Assembly (NCBI RefSeq): GCF_014207855.1
Contig: NZ_JACHKZ010000005.1
Coordinates: forward strand, 149,570-213,569
Reading direction: 5' to 3'
Origin: Comamonas odontotermitis
GTDB lineage: Bacteria; Pseudomonadota; Gammaproteobacteria; Burkholderiales; Burkholderiaceae_C
DNA: 64,000 bases
The notes under the pieces are model-generated. The model made no database searches. It saw nothing but the letters and a program-made list of their open reading frames with translations, and had not been told where the DNA came from. Position numbers and translations under genes: made by a program. Positions 26,880 through 37,499 of this stretch are shown one piece after another. The first letter of the stretch is position 1, and each line of letters begins with the position of its first letter.

Positions 26880-28886
26880 TCACTCGGCCACCTTGAGCTT
26901 GAGCAGTTCGGCGCCTTCCGTCACCTGGTCGCCCGGTACAAACAGCAGCTCCACCACTTCACCATCGGCAGGTGCGGCAATGGTGTGCTCCATCTTCATG
27001 GCCTCCATCACTGCCAGCGGCTGGCCCTTGCTTACCTTGTCGCCTGCTTTTACGGCAAACGATACAACCTTGCCGGGCATGGGTGCGGTGAGGCGGCCGC
27101 CTTCACTGCCTGCGTCTCCCGCATGCGCCAGCGCATCGATGGCGGTGATCTCGGCTGCGCCACGCGGCGCAAATACGTGCACCACTTCCCCCTGCTGCCA
27201 GGTCTGGACCTGGTCGCGGTGGCCGTTGTACTGCAGCTCCACCAGCTCGCCAGTCGGTGTGAATTGCAGCGGACCGCTGACATCGCCCACTGTCAGCACC
27301 AGGCCGCTGGGCTCATAGCGCAATGCAGCTTGCAATTTGTCGCCACCAAATTCAAAGTCAAAGCGGCGCTCGGTCACACCGTGCGACTGCCAGCCATCGC
27401 GGCGGCTGAAGGGATCAGCAGTCTCGCTGGAGCGCTCCAAGAGCAGCTCTGCCACTACCGCAGCGGCGGCGGCAGTGTCCACGCCCAGGCTGCGGCGCTT
27501 GAAGAGACGCTCTTCTTCGCGCTGGATCAGTGCAGTATCGAGCTTGGCCTGCGCAAACGACGGCGTGGCCAGAATATGGCGCAGGAACTGCACATTGGTC
27601 TGCAGGCCCACGATGCGCACTGCCGCCAGCGCAGCGTCCAGGCGCGCCAATGCCTGAGCGCGATCCTGGCCATGCACGATGAGCTTGGCGATCATGCTGT
27701 CGTAGAACGGACTGATCGCATCGCCTTCGCGCACGCCATCGTCAATGCGTACATCGCTGATGGAAAAACTGCTGCACACGGGTTTGCGATAGACATGTAG
27801 GGTTCCGGTGGCGGGCAGGAAATTGTTTTCGGGGTTTTCGGCACAGATACGCGCTTCGATGGCATGGCCGATGATCTTCAGATCGCCTTGCTGCTTGGGC
27901 AGCGGCTGGCCATTGGCTACCAGCAGCTGCCACTGCACCAGGTCTTCGCCCGTGATGGCTTCGGTCACCGGGTGCTCCACCTGCAGGCGGGTATTCATCT
28001 CCATGAAGTAGAACTTCATGGCGTCTGGCTGGTCGTAGCCACCAGGCTGCTCAACGATGAACTCCACCGTGCCAGCGCCCACATAGCCCACGGCCTTGGC
28101 TGCGGCAACGGCTGCCTCGCCCATTTGCTTGCGGAGGGCTTCGGTCATGCCAGGGGCAGGCGCCTCTTCCAGCACCTTCTGGTGGCGGCGCTGCACCGAG
28201 CAGTCGCGCTCGAACAGATAAACGCAGTTGCCATGGGTATCGCCAAACACCTGGATTTCGATATGGCGAGGGCGCAGCACGTATTTCTCGATCAGCACGG
28301 CATCGTTGCCGAAGCTGTTGATGGCTTCGCGCTTGCACGATTCCAGCGCTGCTGCAAAGTCTTCGGTCTTTTCCACCAGGCGCATGCCCTTGCCACCGCC
28401 GCCCGCACTGGCCTTGATCAGCACCGGGTAGCCGATACGGTCTGCCTCCTGGTGCAGCATGGCCGGATCCTGGCCCGCACCGTGGTAGCCGGGCACCAAT
28501 GGCACGCCCGCCTTTTCCATCAACTGCTTGGATTCGGCCTTCAAGCCCATCGCGCGGATGGCGTTTGCGGGCGGGCCGATGAACACCAGGCCAGCGCCCG
28601 CACACGCGGCGGCAAAATCTTCGTTCTCGCTCAGAAAACCGTAGCCTGGATGGATGGCCTGCGCACCCGTGGCCCTGGCCGCTTCTATGATGCGCTCCCA
28701 GCGCAGGTAGCTGTCCTTGGGTGCCGAGCCGCCGATATGCACGGACTCATCGCAGGCCGCCACATGCTTGGCCTGCGCATCGGCATCCGAATACACCGCC
28801 ACAGTCTTGATGCCCATGCGGCGGGCGGTTGCCGCCACGCGGCATGCGATTTCACCGCGGTTGGCGATCAGAATCTTGGTAAACAT
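26880..28886 (-). CDS. liuD: 3-methylcrotonyl-CoA carboxylase, biotin-containing alpha subunit
   Basis: A 668-residue subunit that carboxylates biotin with bicarbonate and ATP and then serves the beta subunit. An N-terminal biotin carboxylase (TKILIANRGEIACRVAATARR; ATP-grasp loop ASAGGGGKGMRLV; KYVLRPRHIEIQVFGD) is followed by a linker domain. The C-terminal biotinyl domain has the attachment lysine in VMEAMKMEHT at about K631. The fused BC-BCCP layout and the adjacent carboxyltransferase mark it as the MCC/geranyl-CoA type; context with HMG-CoA lyase and methylglutaconyl-CoA hydratase favours methylcrotonyl-CoA. GAGGAGA precedes the ATG at 28886. Confidence 0.92.
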   Translation of the reverse strand: MFTKILIANRGEIACRVAATARRMGIKTVAVYSDADAQAKHVAACDESVHIGGSAPKDSYLRWERIIEAARATGAQAIHPGYGFLSENEDFAAACAGAGLVFIGPPANAIRAMGLKAESKQLMEKAGVPLVPGYHGAGQDPAMLHQEADRIGYPVLIKASAGGGGKGMRLVEKTEDFAAALESCKREAINSFGNDAVLIEKYVLRPRHIEIQVFGDTHGNCVYLFERDCSVQRRHQKVLEEAPAPGMTEALRKQMGEAAVAAAKAVGYVGAGTVEFIVEQPGGYDQPDAMKFYFMEMNTRLQVEHPVTEAITGEDLVQWQLLVANGQPLPKQQGDLKIIGHAIEARICAENPENNFLPATGTLHVYRKPVCSSFSISDVRIDDGVREGDAISPFYDSMIAKLIVHGQDRAQALARLDAALAAVRIVGLQTNVQFLRHILATPSFAQAKLDTALIQREEERLFKRRSLGVDTAAAAAVVAELLLERSSETADPFSRRDGWQSHGVTERRFDFEFGGDKLQAALRYEPSGLVLTVGDVSGPLQFTPTGELVELQYNGHRDQVQTWQQGEVVHVFAPRGAAEITAIDALAHAGDAGSEGGRLTAPMPGKVVSFAVKAGDKVSKGQPLAVMEAMKMEHTIAAPADGEVVELLFVPGDQVTEGAELLKLKVAE

Positions 28887-28947
28887 CAAAAAATCTCCTC
28901 AGTATTTCTCTGGCCACATGTACTCGCCCACGGGCAGCCATGCGCCT

Positions 28948-29724
28948 TCAAGAGCGTTGTATATCGGTGCTCGTCGCCGGCACCACCGGTTCGTCATAGC
29001 CCATCCAGCGCCGCACACGGCGGATCACTGCCTTCAGGAATTTCCACAGCGTCCAGGTCACGATCCACATCACCACCAGCACCAGTGCCAGTGCCACCGC
29101 AAACACAACCGGATGGTTGATGGCCAGCCACACCGCGCCGATCGAGGCACCGTCTTCCACCAGGCTGGCACCCCAGTTGGAAAACGGCTCCGGGCTGGTG
29201 TTGATGGCAGCGCGCGTGGTGGTCTTGGCCACCTGGCTGCTCAAGGCCAGGGTTCCACCCATCAGCGCTGCAGCAGTGGCCATGGTGGCGTTGTCGGCAC
29301 CGAACACGCTGGCGGCCAAGGCAGCACCTGCGGGCACGCGAATCACGCTTTGCACCGCATCCCACACCGAATCCACACCCGGAATCTTGTCTGCAAAGAA
29401 CTCCACAAACAGCAGCGCACCGCTGATGACCAGAATCACCGGCTGCTGCAGCACTGTCAGCGCGCCCGGCAGGGGCAGCCAGCCCGTTGCGCCGAGCATG
29501 CCCGTCACAAAGACCACGGCATACAGCCGAAAGCCGCTGGCCCAGCCCAGCGCTGCGGCCAATGCCATCAACTGGCCCCAATCCCACTGGGCCATGGCGT
29601 GGCCCATCTGGTTCGCCACCTGACCGACCTGGTCGGCCGCCTGCCCCACGGTTTGCGCCGTGTCCTTGTCCAGATGCACGCCTATGCCGTGCAGCCAGTT
29701 GACGATGGTGTTCCAGATGTCCAT
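28948..29724 (-). CDS. DUF4126 membrane protein inside the leucine cluster
   Basis: A 258-residue inner-membrane protein. After an amphipathic N-terminus (about 1-45, with the repeated TVGQAADQVGQVANQMG) come several hydrophobic helices containing the DUF4126 signature LGWASGFRLYAVVFVTGMLGATGWLPLPG. The C-terminus is basic and cytoplasmic-looking (KFLKAVIRRVRRWMGYDEP). It sits between the enoyl-CoA hydratase and mccA, with intervals of about 60-90 bp, all on one strand, so it is probably co-transcribed. No function is known for the family. Its position hints at a role in transport or membrane handling of the substrate. Confidence 0.8.
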   Translation of the reverse strand: MDIWNTIVNWLHGIGVHLDKDTAQTVGQAADQVGQVANQMGHAMAQWDWGQLMALAAALGWASGFRLYAVVFVTGMLGATGWLPLPGALTVLQQPVILVISGALLFVEFFADKIPGVDSVWDAVQSVIRVPAGAALAASVFGADNATMATAAALMGGTLALSSQVAKTTTRAAINTSPEPFSNWGASLVEDGASIGAVWLAINHPVVFAVALALVLVVMWIVTWTLWKFLKAVIRRVRRWMGYDEPVVPATSTDIQRS

Positions 29725-29817
29725 GGTTCGGGCTCCTCAAATCGAATCAGCAAACGCGCTGGTTATAGCGCCAACGGCCGCTTGCTGCCTGCCATCCAAG
29801 GTCGCTTTATTGCGGAA

Positions 29818-30606
29818 TCAGCCTCCCAGCCATCCGGGTTTGCGTTTGTTCAAGAATGCCTGCACACCTTCCTTGCCTTCGGCGCTGGCACGGATGTCGG
29901 CAATGCCTTCGACGGTGGCCTGGATCAGGCCTGCATTGATTTCGCGCTCCGCCACATCCAGCACCAGCTTCTTGCAGGCCCGTACTGCTGCGGGCCCTGC
30001 ACTCAGCAGATGCTTGAGCAAGCCGTCCACCGCGCCGTCGAGCGCATCGCTCTCGACCACCTGGTGCACAAAGCCGATGCGCAAGGCTTCGGCGGCGTCA
30101 AAACGCTCACCCGTCAGAAAATAGCGGTGCGATGCGCGCGGCCCCATGGCACGGATCACGTAGGGGCTGATGGTGGCGGGAATCAGGCCAATCTTGACCT
30201 CGCTGAGACAGAAGCCGGCATTGGCGGACGCCACCGCCATGTCGCAGCAGGCGACCAGGCCCATGCCGCCGGCATAGACATCGCCTTGCACCCGGGCAAT
30301 GGTGGGTTTTTCGCATTCGTAGATCACGCGCAGCATCTCGGCCAGCTTGCCTGCGTCCACCAGGTTTTCGTCGCGCGTGTAATCGGCCATGGCGCGCATC
30401 CAGTTCAGGTTGGCACCTGCGCAGAAAGCCGGGCCTTCGGCAGCCAGCACCACGGCACGCACATGCTCCTGCTGGCCCACAAACTGAAAGGCCTTGGTGA
30501 TATCGGCAATGACGGCGTCGCTGAAGGCATTGCGTACATCGGGCTGGGTGAGGGTGATGGTGGCAACCTGCCCGGTCGCTTCCACGGTCAAAAACGTGCT
30601 TTTCAT
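29818..30606 (-). CDS. liuC: Methylglutaconyl-CoA hydratase (enoyl-CoA hydratase family)
   Basis: Hydrates 3-methylglutaconyl-CoA to HMG-CoA. A 262-residue crotonase-fold protein with the oxyanion-hole segment GPAFCAGANLNWMRAM at about residues 60-75 and the second motif DVYAGGMGLVACCDMAVAS (106-124), followed by KIGLIPATISPYVIRAMG. The Leu-rich N-terminal strand pattern TLTQPDVRNAFSD is standard. Its position between the carboxylase subunit genes assigns the reaction; crotonase members cannot be told apart by motif alone. It begins with ATG 30606 and is co-directional with both mcc genes. Confidence 0.88.
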   Translation of the reverse strand: MKSTFLTVEATGQVATITLTQPDVRNAFSDAVIADITKAFQFVGQQEHVRAVVLAAEGPAFCAGANLNWMRAMADYTRDENLVDAGKLAEMLRVIYECEKPTIARVQGDVYAGGMGLVACCDMAVASANAGFCLSEVKIGLIPATISPYVIRAMGPRASHRYFLTGERFDAAEALRIGFVHQVVESDALDGAVDGLLKHLLSAGPAAVRACKKLVLDVAEREINAGLIQATVEGIADIRASAEGKEGVQAFLNKRKPGWLGG

Positions 30607-30722
30607 GGTTGTCCTCGCTGCTGCCTCGCGGCAGCGCCTGTCTCACATCGATGAAGATTGATCTGGTTTGTGTACCGGCTGCATGCATCAGTCATGCGCC
30701 AGCAGCCTGAAACATCCAGAAC

Positions 30723-32330
30723 TTACATACGGAACACGCCGAACCGGGTGTCTTCAATCGGCGCGTTGCGCGTAGCCGCCAAGCCCAGCGCAAGTACGCG
30801 GCGGGTATCTGCAGGGTCGATAACGCCGTCGTCCCACAAGCGAGCCGATGCGTAATAGGGGTGGCCCTGGTCTTCGTACTGCTGCCGGATCGGTGCTTTG
30901 AAAGCCTCTTCCTCCTCTGCGCTCCACTGGCCACCCTTGGCTTCAATACCATCGCGCTTGACGGTAGCCAGCACGCTGGCCGCCTGCTCGCCGCCCATCA
31001 CACTGATGCGCGCGTTGGGCCACATCCACAGGAAGCGCGGCGAATACGCACGGCCGCACATGCCGTAGTTGCCTGCGCCAAAGCTGCCTCCGATGATGAT
31101 GGTGAACTTGGGAACGCTTGCCGTGGCCACGGCGGTCACCAGCTTTGCGCCATGGCGAGCGATACCTTCATTTTCGTACTTGCGACCCACCATGAAGCCC
31201 GTGATGTTCTGCAGGAACACCAGTGGAATCTTGCGCTGGCAGCACAGCTCGATGAAGTGCGCGCCCTTGACCGCCGATTCGCTGAACAGGATGCCGTTAT
31301 TGGCGATGATGCCCACTTCCATGCCTTCGATGCGGGCAAAGCCGCACACCAGGGTGGAGCCGAAGCGGCTCTTGAACTCGTCGAACTCACTGCCGTCCAC
31401 CACGCGGGCGATGATCTCGCGTACATCAAAGGGCTTGCGGGTATCGACCGGAATCACACCGTACAGCTCTTCGGCCGGATAAACCGGTGCCTGCGGCGCC
31501 TGATCCGCCGGATTGCGGGCCTTGGCCTTGTTGAGGTGGCTGACGGCCTTGCGCGCCAGCGCCAGCGCATGGGTGTCGTTGTCGGCCAGATGGTCGGCAA
31601 CGCCCGACAGGCGCGTATGCACGTCGCCGCCGCCCAGGTCTTCTGCACTCACCACTTCGCCCGTGGCGGCCTTCACCAGCGGCGGACCGCCCAGAAAGAT
31701 GGTGCCCTGGTTCTTGACGATGATGGACTCATCGCTCATCGCCGGCACATAGGCGCCGCCAGCCGTGCAACTGCCCATCACCACGGCGATCTGCGCAATG
31801 CCCTGGGCCGACATGTTGGCCTGGTTGAAGAAGATGCGGCCGAAATGCTCGCGGTCAGGAAAGACATCGTCCTGGTTGGGCAGATTGGCGCCCCCCGAAT
31901 CGACGAGGTAAATGCAGGGCAAGCGGTTCTGCGCTGCAATTTCTTGCGCCCGCAAATGTTTTTTTACCGTCATCGGGTAGTAAGTTCCCCCTTTGACCGT
32001 GGCATCATTGCACACGATCATGCAGTCCACGCCACTGACACGGCCCACACCGGCAATCAAGCCTGCGCCGGGCGCATCGTTGTTGTACATGTTGAGCGCC
32101 GCCAACGGCGCCAGTTCCAGAAAAGGCGTACCGGGATCGAGCAGCATCTGCACGCGGTCGCGGGGCAGGAGCTTGCCACGACCGACATGCTTGGCGCGTG
32201 CTGCTTCGCCTCCGCCCTGGGCTATCTTTGCAGCCTGCGCGCGCAGATCGTCCACCACAGCGCGCATGGCCTGTGCGTTGGCCTGAAAATCCGCTGATCT
32301 GGCGTTCAGCTGTGTACCGAGTTTGCTCAT
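30723..32330 (-). CDS. liuB: 3-methylcrotonyl-CoA carboxylase, carboxyltransferase beta subunit
   Basis: A 535-residue carboxyltransferase that moves CO2 from biotin to 3-methylcrotonyl-CoA. N-terminal half: [23 protein letters not shown] and [22 protein letters not shown]-terminal half: [20 protein letters not shown] and [20 protein letters not shown], with the glycine-rich [20 protein letters not shown] acyl-CoA loop. This is the MCC-beta, not propionyl-CoA carboxylase, pattern. The ATG at 32330 is chosen because the protein then starts [15 protein letters not shown] as in relatives. First gene of the minus-strand leucine cluster, part 1. Confidence 0.92.
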   Translation of the reverse strand: MSKLGTQLNARSADFQANAQAMRAVVDDLRAQAAKIAQGGGEAARAKHVGRGKLLPRDRVQMLLDPGTPFLELAPLAALNMYNNDAPGAGLIAGVGRVSGVDCMIVCNDATVKGGTYYPMTVKKHLRAQEIAAQNRLPCIYLVDSGGANLPNQDDVFPDREHFGRIFFNQANMSAQGIAQIAVVMGSCTAGGAYVPAMSDESIIVKNQGTIFLGGPPLVKAATGEVVSAEDLGGGDVHTRLSGVADHLADNDTHALALARKAVSHLNKAKARNPADQAPQAPVYPAEELYGVIPVDTRKPFDVREIIARVVDGSEFDEFKSRFGSTLVCGFARIEGMEVGIIANNGILFSESAVKGAHFIELCCQRKIPLVFLQNITGFMVGRKYENEGIARHGAKLVTAVATASVPKFTIIIGGSFGAGNYGMCGRAYSPRFLWMWPNARISVMGGEQAASVLATVKRDGIEAKGGQWSAEEEEAFKAPIRQQYEDQGHPYYASARLWDDGVIDPADTRRVLALGLAATRNAPIEDTRFGVFRM

Positions 32331-32515
32331 GCTTGTCCTCTTTTCTAATCTAATGCTCCGGGGATCCTCTGCCAAACTCCCTGCCTTGGTCTGAACGCGG
32401 TCTCCAGCGATCTGCGTCCAGCCCATTTGGCGAGGGTGCTGCAAAGGTTCCCTAGCGTTCTGTTCAGAGTCGTGTTTTCTTTCAGAATAGTCTGTAACTA
32501 TAAAAACCGCAGACC

Positions 32516-34246
32516 ATGCATACCGTTGAAACTGTCCTGCTTGTGTTGATGATCGGTGCCGTCACCGGCATCATCGCCCGCTACATCCGAGCCATTCCGT
32601 TGCCCCTCATCCAGATCATGCTGGGGGCGGTGTTGTCGTGGCCCCAGAATGGCCTGCACATCGATTTCGATCCTGGCCTGTTCATGCTGCTGTTCATTCC
32701 GCCGTTGCTGTTTGCCGATGGCTGGCGCATTCCCAAGCGTGAATTCTTTGCGTTGTACCAGCCTATTCTGAAGTTGGCATTCGGGTTGGTGCTGTTTACC
32801 GTGATCGGCTTGGGCTACCTGATTCACTGGATGATTCCGGAGATGCCGCTCACCGTGGCCTTTGCACTGGCGGCCGTCATCTCGCCGACCGACGCCGTGG
32901 CGGTATCGGCCATCACCCGCAACCTGGGCATGCCAGCGCACACCATGCATGTGCTCGAAGGCGAATCGCTGCTGAACGACGCGTCGGGCCTGGTCGCCTT
33001 GAAGTTTGCCATTGCCGCCACCCTGACGGGTCTGTTCTCGTGGGCCAAGGTGACGCAGGAATTCCTGTGGATTGCCCTGGGCGGCCTGGGTGTGGGCGCT
33101 GTCGCGGGCTGGGGATTCAGCTACCTGCGCGAGACCGTGACCCGCCGCCTGGGCGACGTGGCCGCCACACAGATGGTGCTGCTGCTGGTGTTGCTGCCCT
33201 TTGCCGCCTACCTGCTGGGCGAAGAGATCGGCGTATCGGGCATTCTGGCCGCCGTGGCGGCGGGCGTAGCCACCAATTTTGGCGATCTGAACCGCGCCGA
33301 CTACATCTCCGAGCGCATGCAGACGGCTGGCACCTGGGCCATGGTCGAATCGGCCTTCAATGGTGCCATCTTCCTGCTTCTGGGGCTGCAGCTTCCGTCC
33401 ATCATTGGCGTCACCCTGCGGGACGCGGGCCATGACTGGTGGATTCTGGTGGGCTATGTAGCCATCATTTCGGTGGCGCTGCTGGTGTTGCGCTGGATCT
33501 GGTTGATGCTGGGCGTGCGCAGCAGTCTGTACAAGGCGCACAGGGCCGGCAAGCTGGTTGAAAAGCCCGATATGTGGCTGAACCTGGCGACCACCCTGGC
33601 TGGCATCCGCGGTGCGGTCACCTTGGCCGGTGCACTGTCCGTGCCCTTGCTGCTGAACAATGGCCAGCCTTTCCCGGCGCGCGACATGCTCATCTTCCTT
33701 GCCACCGGAACCATTCTCTTCACACTGGTGATCGGCAGCATCGGCCTGCCGCTGGTACTGCGCCGCGTGCCCAAAGTGAGCGAGCCCGAATCGGTGATCG
33801 AAGAGCGCCAGGCACGCCTGGCCGCTTGCCGCGCTGCCATCAACAGCCTGGCGATCAACGAAGAAACCACCACCCAGCAACCGACCGAGTGGCAGGCTCA
33901 ACAGCACGAGATCGAAGGCCGCATCGCCCGCGAATACCGCAACCGCATCGACATGCTGGACGAAGACCGCTCGCCCGATGCCGCAGACGCGTCCGATGCC
34001 GCCAGCCCCGAAGCGGTACAGCAGCGGCGTGAACGCTATGTCATGGAGCTGGAGATGCGGCTCAAGTGCATCAAGGTGGAGCGGCACACCATTTATGCCG
34101 AACGCCAGCACAACCGGATCAACGACGAATCTCTGCGCAGTCTGGTGCAGGAGCTCGATCTGAGCGAAATCACCCTGCGCAAACGCCTGGACGTGGCACG
34201 CCGTGCCGCCGCCAAACAAGCTGCCAAGCGGGATGACTCCCGATAA
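32516..34246 (+). CDS. Na+/H+ antiporter, CPA1/NhaP type
   Basis: A 576-residue monovalent cation:proton antiporter. The first ~400 residues form about twelve helices, including [27 protein letters not shown] (the family's ion-binding Asp pair region) and [18 protein letters not shown]. The [15 protein letters not shown] segment is the conserved late-helix motif. The last ~170 residues are a hydrophilic helical cytoplasmic tail, typical of NhaP/NhaG2 regulators of activity. It probably expels Na+ or K+ and controls cytoplasmic pH. Monocistronic, diverging from the leucine cluster and converging on the acyl-CoA ligase gene. Confidence 0.9.
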   Translation: MHTVETVLLVLMIGAVTGIIARYIRAIPLPLIQIMLGAVLSWPQNGLHIDFDPGLFMLLFIPPLLFADGWRIPKREFFALYQPILKLAFGLVLFTVIGLGYLIHWMIPEMPLTVAFALAAVISPTDAVAVSAITRNLGMPAHTMHVLEGESLLNDASGLVALKFAIAATLTGLFSWAKVTQEFLWIALGGLGVGAVAGWGFSYLRETVTRRLGDVAATQMVLLLVLLPFAAYLLGEEIGVSGILAAVAAGVATNFGDLNRADYISERMQTAGTWAMVESAFNGAIFLLLGLQLPSIIGVTLRDAGHDWWILVGYVAIISVALLVLRWIWLMLGVRSSLYKAHRAGKLVEKPDMWLNLATTLAGIRGAVTLAGALSVPLLLNNGQPFPARDMLIFLATGTILFTLVIGSIGLPLVLRRVPKVSEPESVIEERQARLAACRAAINSLAINEETTTQQPTEWQAQQHEIEGRIAREYRNRIDMLDEDRSPDAADASDAASPEAVQQRRERYVMELEMRLKCIKVERHTIYAERQHNRINDESLRSLVQELDLSEITLRKRLDVARRAAAKQAAKRDDSR

Positions 34247-34350
34247 AGCTGGCTGCTGGCGCGCGTGGCAAGCCCTTTTCAGGCTTACACCAGTCTGATG
34301 ATATGGATTGACGCGCGCCACAAGCTACCCTTTTAATAGCGGATCGACCT

Positions 34351-36105
34351 TCAAGCCGTCTTGGCAATTTCCAGCTTCAGCGACTCGATCATCGCCTCGC
34401 GGATCTTGAACTTCTGGATCTTGCCGGTGACCGTCATCGGGAAAGCATCGACAAAGCGGATGTAGCGCGGCACCTTGTAATGCGCGATACGGCCCTTGCA
34501 ATAGTCGCGCACATCTTCCTCGGTCAGCGACTGCCCCGCCTTGGCGATCACCCAGGCGCACAGCTCTTCACCAAAGCGGCTGTCTGGCACGCCTACCACC
34601 TGCACATCCTGCAGTTGGGGATGGGTGTAGAGGAATTCTTCAATCTCGCGCGGATAGATGTTCTCGCCGCCTCGGATCACCATGTCCTTCATGCGACCGA
34701 CAATATTGACGTAACCCTCCGCATCCATTGTGGCCAGATCGCCGGTGTGCATCCAGCCTTCCGCGTCAATGGCTTCCCGCGTCTTGGCTTCATCGCCCCA
34801 GTAACCATGCATCACCGAATAGCCGCGCGTGCACAGCTCGCCCGACTGGCCATTGGGAACCATCTCACCCGTTTCCGGGTTGATGATCTTCACCTCCAGA
34901 TGCGGCTGCACCTTGCCCACCGTGGAAACGCGCTTGTCCAGCGGGGTATCGGTAGAGCTTTGGCAACTGACCGGACTGGTCTCCGTCATGCCGTAGGCGA
35001 TGGTGATTTCGGACAGGTTCATTTCGCTGACCACGCGCTTCATCACCTCAATCGGGCAAGGCGAGCCCGCCATGATGCCGGTACGCAAGGTAGACAGATC
35101 GAACTCCGAAAAACGCGGGTGGTCCAGCTCGGCGATGAACATGGTGGGCACGCCGTGCAGGCCCGTGCACCGCTCGGCCTGCACCGCTTCCAGAACAGTA
35201 ACCGGATCAAAACCGTCGTTCGGATAGACGATGGCCGAGCCGTGCGTCATGCATGCCATGTTGCCCAGCACCATGCCAAAGCAGTGGTACAGCGGCACGG
35301 GAATGCAGAGCCGGTCCTGTTCCGACAGCTGCATCGCCTCGCCAATGAAGTAGCCGTTGTTGACGATGTTGCGATGGGTGAGCGTTGCGCCCTTGGGGAA
35401 GCCCGTGGTGCCGCTGGTGAACTGGATGTTGACCGGATCGTAGGGCGTCAGTGTTCTGGCGATCTCTGCAATCTGCGGATCCTGGGCATCACCCATGGCA
35501 ATGAAGCGCGAGAAGCGCTCCATGCCGCGCTGCTCGCCGCCTTGGGGCGCACCTGAGCCGGCTGTGTCTAAGCCGACCGCGCCTGAGCCGGCCGCGTCAA
35601 TCCACACCACCCAGCGCAGGTCGGGCAGCTTGGCGCTTTGCAGCTGGCCAGGGTGGCTAGTGGCCAGTTCGGGGGCCAGCTCGCGCACCATGCCCAGGTA
35701 GTCGCTGGTCTTGAAGCGCTCCATCACGAACAAGGCCTTGCACTGCACCTTGTTCAACGCATACTCCAGCTCGGAGGTGCGGTAGGCCGGGTTGATGTTG
35801 ACCAGAATGATGCCGACATGTGCGGTAGCGAATTGCAGCAGTACCCATTCCACATTGTTGTGCGACCAGATACCTACGCGATCACCCTTCTGAATACCGG
35901 CGCGCAGCAGGGCGCTGGCCAGTTGAAAGGATTGGGCGAGCAGCTGGCGGTAGCTCAGGCGGATATTCTGGTGGCGGCTGATCAGCGCATCACGGTCGCC
36001 AAAACGGGTGGCCGTATCTACCAATTGCTGCCCAATGGTTTTGTCCAGCAGGCGGGGCTCTGCGGCGCCGCGCGCATAGCTGGTCATCAAAGCGTGGTCG
36101 CTCAT
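34351..36105 (-). CDS. AMP-dependent fatty acyl-CoA synthetase
   Basis: A 584-residue ANL-superfamily ligase that activates a carboxylic acid with ATP and CoA. P-loop-like A3 motif [17 protein letters not shown]5 motif [13 protein letters not shown]7 [12 protein letters not shown] and A10 [13 protein letters not shown] with the catalytic lysine near the C-terminus are all present. ATG 36105 replaces an earlier codon because homologues begin with about 20 residues before the SY(R)QLL region. An internal stretch of small residues with repeated TAGSGA/AAGSGA units (see findings) is unusual. Divergent from the AraC gene, which may regulate it. Substrate chain length is undetermined. Confidence 0.88.
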   Translation of the reverse strand: MSDHALMTSYARGAAEPRLLDKTIGQQLVDTATRFGDRDALISRHQNIRLSYRQLLAQSFQLASALLRAGIQKGDRVGIWSHNNVEWVLLQFATAHVGIILVNINPAYRTSELEYALNKVQCKALFVMERFKTSDYLGMVRELAPELATSHPGQLQSAKLPDLRWVVWIDAAGSGAVGLDTAGSGAPQGGEQRGMERFSRFIAMGDAQDPQIAEIARTLTPYDPVNIQFTSGTTGFPKGATLTHRNIVNNGYFIGEAMQLSEQDRLCIPVPLYHCFGMVLGNMACMTHGSAIVYPNDGFDPVTVLEAVQAERCTGLHGVPTMFIAELDHPRFSEFDLSTLRTGIMAGSPCPIEVMKRVVSEMNLSEITIAYGMTETSPVSCQSSTDTPLDKRVSTVGKVQPHLEVKIINPETGEMVPNGQSGELCTRGYSVMHGYWGDEAKTREAIDAEGWMHTGDLATMDAEGYVNIVGRMKDMVIRGGENIYPREIEEFLYTHPQLQDVQVVGVPDSRFGEELCAWVIAKAGQSLTEEDVRDYCKGRIAHYKVPRYIRFVDAFPMTVTGKIQKFKIREAMIESLKLEIAKTA

Positions 36106-36258
36106 GCTTGTCTCCTGTCTGCAAAGCGCTGCGCACGCCCGCGTATCTGGTATATCTTGGTTGCGCACCAGCATACGCCAGCGGGCCGCGCAAATGGTGG
36201 CAGGCAGGTTGCAAAAGTCGCCAGTACAATCAATGCTTGCTGGCAGATTTTCGCCCCC

Positions 36259-37302
36259 ATGACCAAGCCGCTTCCGTCATCCGCAGTCATCCATCACCCG
36301 GCCGTTACGCCCATGGCCTTCGTGCGTGCAATTGCACGCGCCTACCAGCACCGTGGGCTCAACCCCGACAAGGCATTGCACCTGGCGCAAATTGACCCCT
36401 TTACGGTCGAACAAGATACCGTTGGCATCACCGCCTTGCAGTTCGAGACCTTGTCCGACGCCGCCATGCAGGAACTCGACGATGAGGCTCTGGGCTGGTT
36501 CAGCCGCCGTCTGCCTTGGGGCAGCTATGGCATGCTGGCACGCGCATCCCTGACCAGCCCGGACCTGGGCGTGGCCCTCAAGCGCTGGTGCCGCCACCAT
36601 GGTCTGCTGACGGATGACCTGCAGCTCAGCTTACAGGTGCATGGCAACACGGCCACGCTGGAGATCGTGGAGCATGCGGGCCTGGGCGAGTTGCGCGAGT
36701 TCTGCCTAGTGTCGATGCTGCGTAATATCCACGGGCTGTCGAGCTGGTATGTGGATTCGTCGCTGCCGCTGTTCAAGGTGGCTTTTCCGTTTGCAGCCCC
36801 AGGGCATGCCGATGTCTATTCGCTGCTCTTTCCCGGCGAAGTGCAGTTTGACGCGCCGGTCACCAGCATGCAGTTCGATGCCCGCTATCTGGCCTTGCCC
36901 ATTGCTCGTGATGAAACCGCCCTGCAGCGCATGCTGCAGCGCGCCCTGCCGCTGACGGTACGCCCTTATCGCCGCGACCGGCTGATGGTGCAGCGCGTGC
37001 GTCAGTTGCTGGCCGCCGATCCTTCGGCCATGCACAGCGCAGAAACCCTGTCCAAGAAACTGCACCTGTCGCTGCGCACCCTGCACCGCCAGCTCAAGGA
37101 CGAAGGCGCTTCGCTGCAGGCCTTGAAGGACGAGGTACGGCGCGAACGCTCGCTTACCTTGCTGCACCGCACCAACCGCCCCATCAAGCAGATTGCGCAA
37201 CTGGCAGGCTTCAGCAACGACAAGAGTTTCATCCGCGCCTTTCGCACCTGGATGGGAATGTCTCCTGCCGAGTACCGCAAGAGCACCCGGCCACCGGCGT
37301 GA
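36259..37302 (+). CDS. AraC-family transcriptional regulator (OruR/MmsR-like)
   Basis: A 347-residue regulator with the N-terminal Arabinose_bd-type ligand domain common in regulators of fatty or amino acid catabolism, and a C-terminal AraC HTH. The latter is marked by [24 protein letters not shown] and [31 protein letters not shown]. Start 36259 was selected because the upstream in-frame extension lies antisense to the acyl-CoA ligase gene and has no homology-like pattern. It shares a 153-bp divergent promoter region with that ligase and is followed by the GST gene on its own strand. It probably controls acyl-CoA ligase expression in response to an acid. Confidence 0.85.
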   Translation: MTKPLPSSAVIHHPAVTPMAFVRAIARAYQHRGLNPDKALHLAQIDPFTVEQDTVGITALQFETLSDAAMQELDDEALGWFSRRLPWGSYGMLARASLTSPDLGVALKRWCRHHGLLTDDLQLSLQVHGNTATLEIVEHAGLGELREFCLVSMLRNIHGLSSWYVDSSLPLFKVAFPFAAPGHADVYSLLFPGEVQFDAPVTSMQFDARYLALPIARDETALQRMLQRALPLTVRPYRRDRLMVQRVRQLLAADPSAMHSAETLSKKLHLSLRTLHRQLKDEGASLQALKDEVRRERSLTLLHRTNRPIKQIAQLAGFSNDKSFIRAFRTWMGMSPAEYRKSTRPPA

Positions 37303-37499
37303 AGCGCGCGGAGTCCATCGGCGGCATGAACTGCAACCTGGCTGACACCTAGAAGAACCCCGCCGCATCCCATCCGTGCCAAGATGGTGTCATAACGATT
37401 GCACGACTTGCGCAAATTCAAACCAGGCCAGATCGCCTGCCGGTGAACATATCCACCGCGCGCCATAGTTTGCGTAGGTTCTCAACAGGAGACATTGCC

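Noticed and set aside
28717..30654. A 645-codon plus-strand frame across mccA, DUF4126 and liuC
   Set aside because: It is antisense to three convincing genes, spans their intergenic gaps and encodes a His/Gln/Ala-rich sequence with no family resemblance.
30861..32297. A 478-codon plus-strand frame inside the mccB gene
   Set aside because: It is antisense to a carboxyltransferase with all family motifs and has no start-region ribosome-binding site.
34252..34300. Possible terminator between the antiporter and acyl-CoA ligase genes
   Set aside because: Only a 5-bp stem (AAGCC/GGCTT) with a T-poor context is visible. It is too weak to report.
32498..34321. A 607-codon minus-strand frame opposite the Na+/H+ antiporter
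   Set aside because: The plus strand encodes a full antiporter with all family motifs. The minus frame is rich in His, Gln and Gly, as expected for a shadow of membrane-protein codons.
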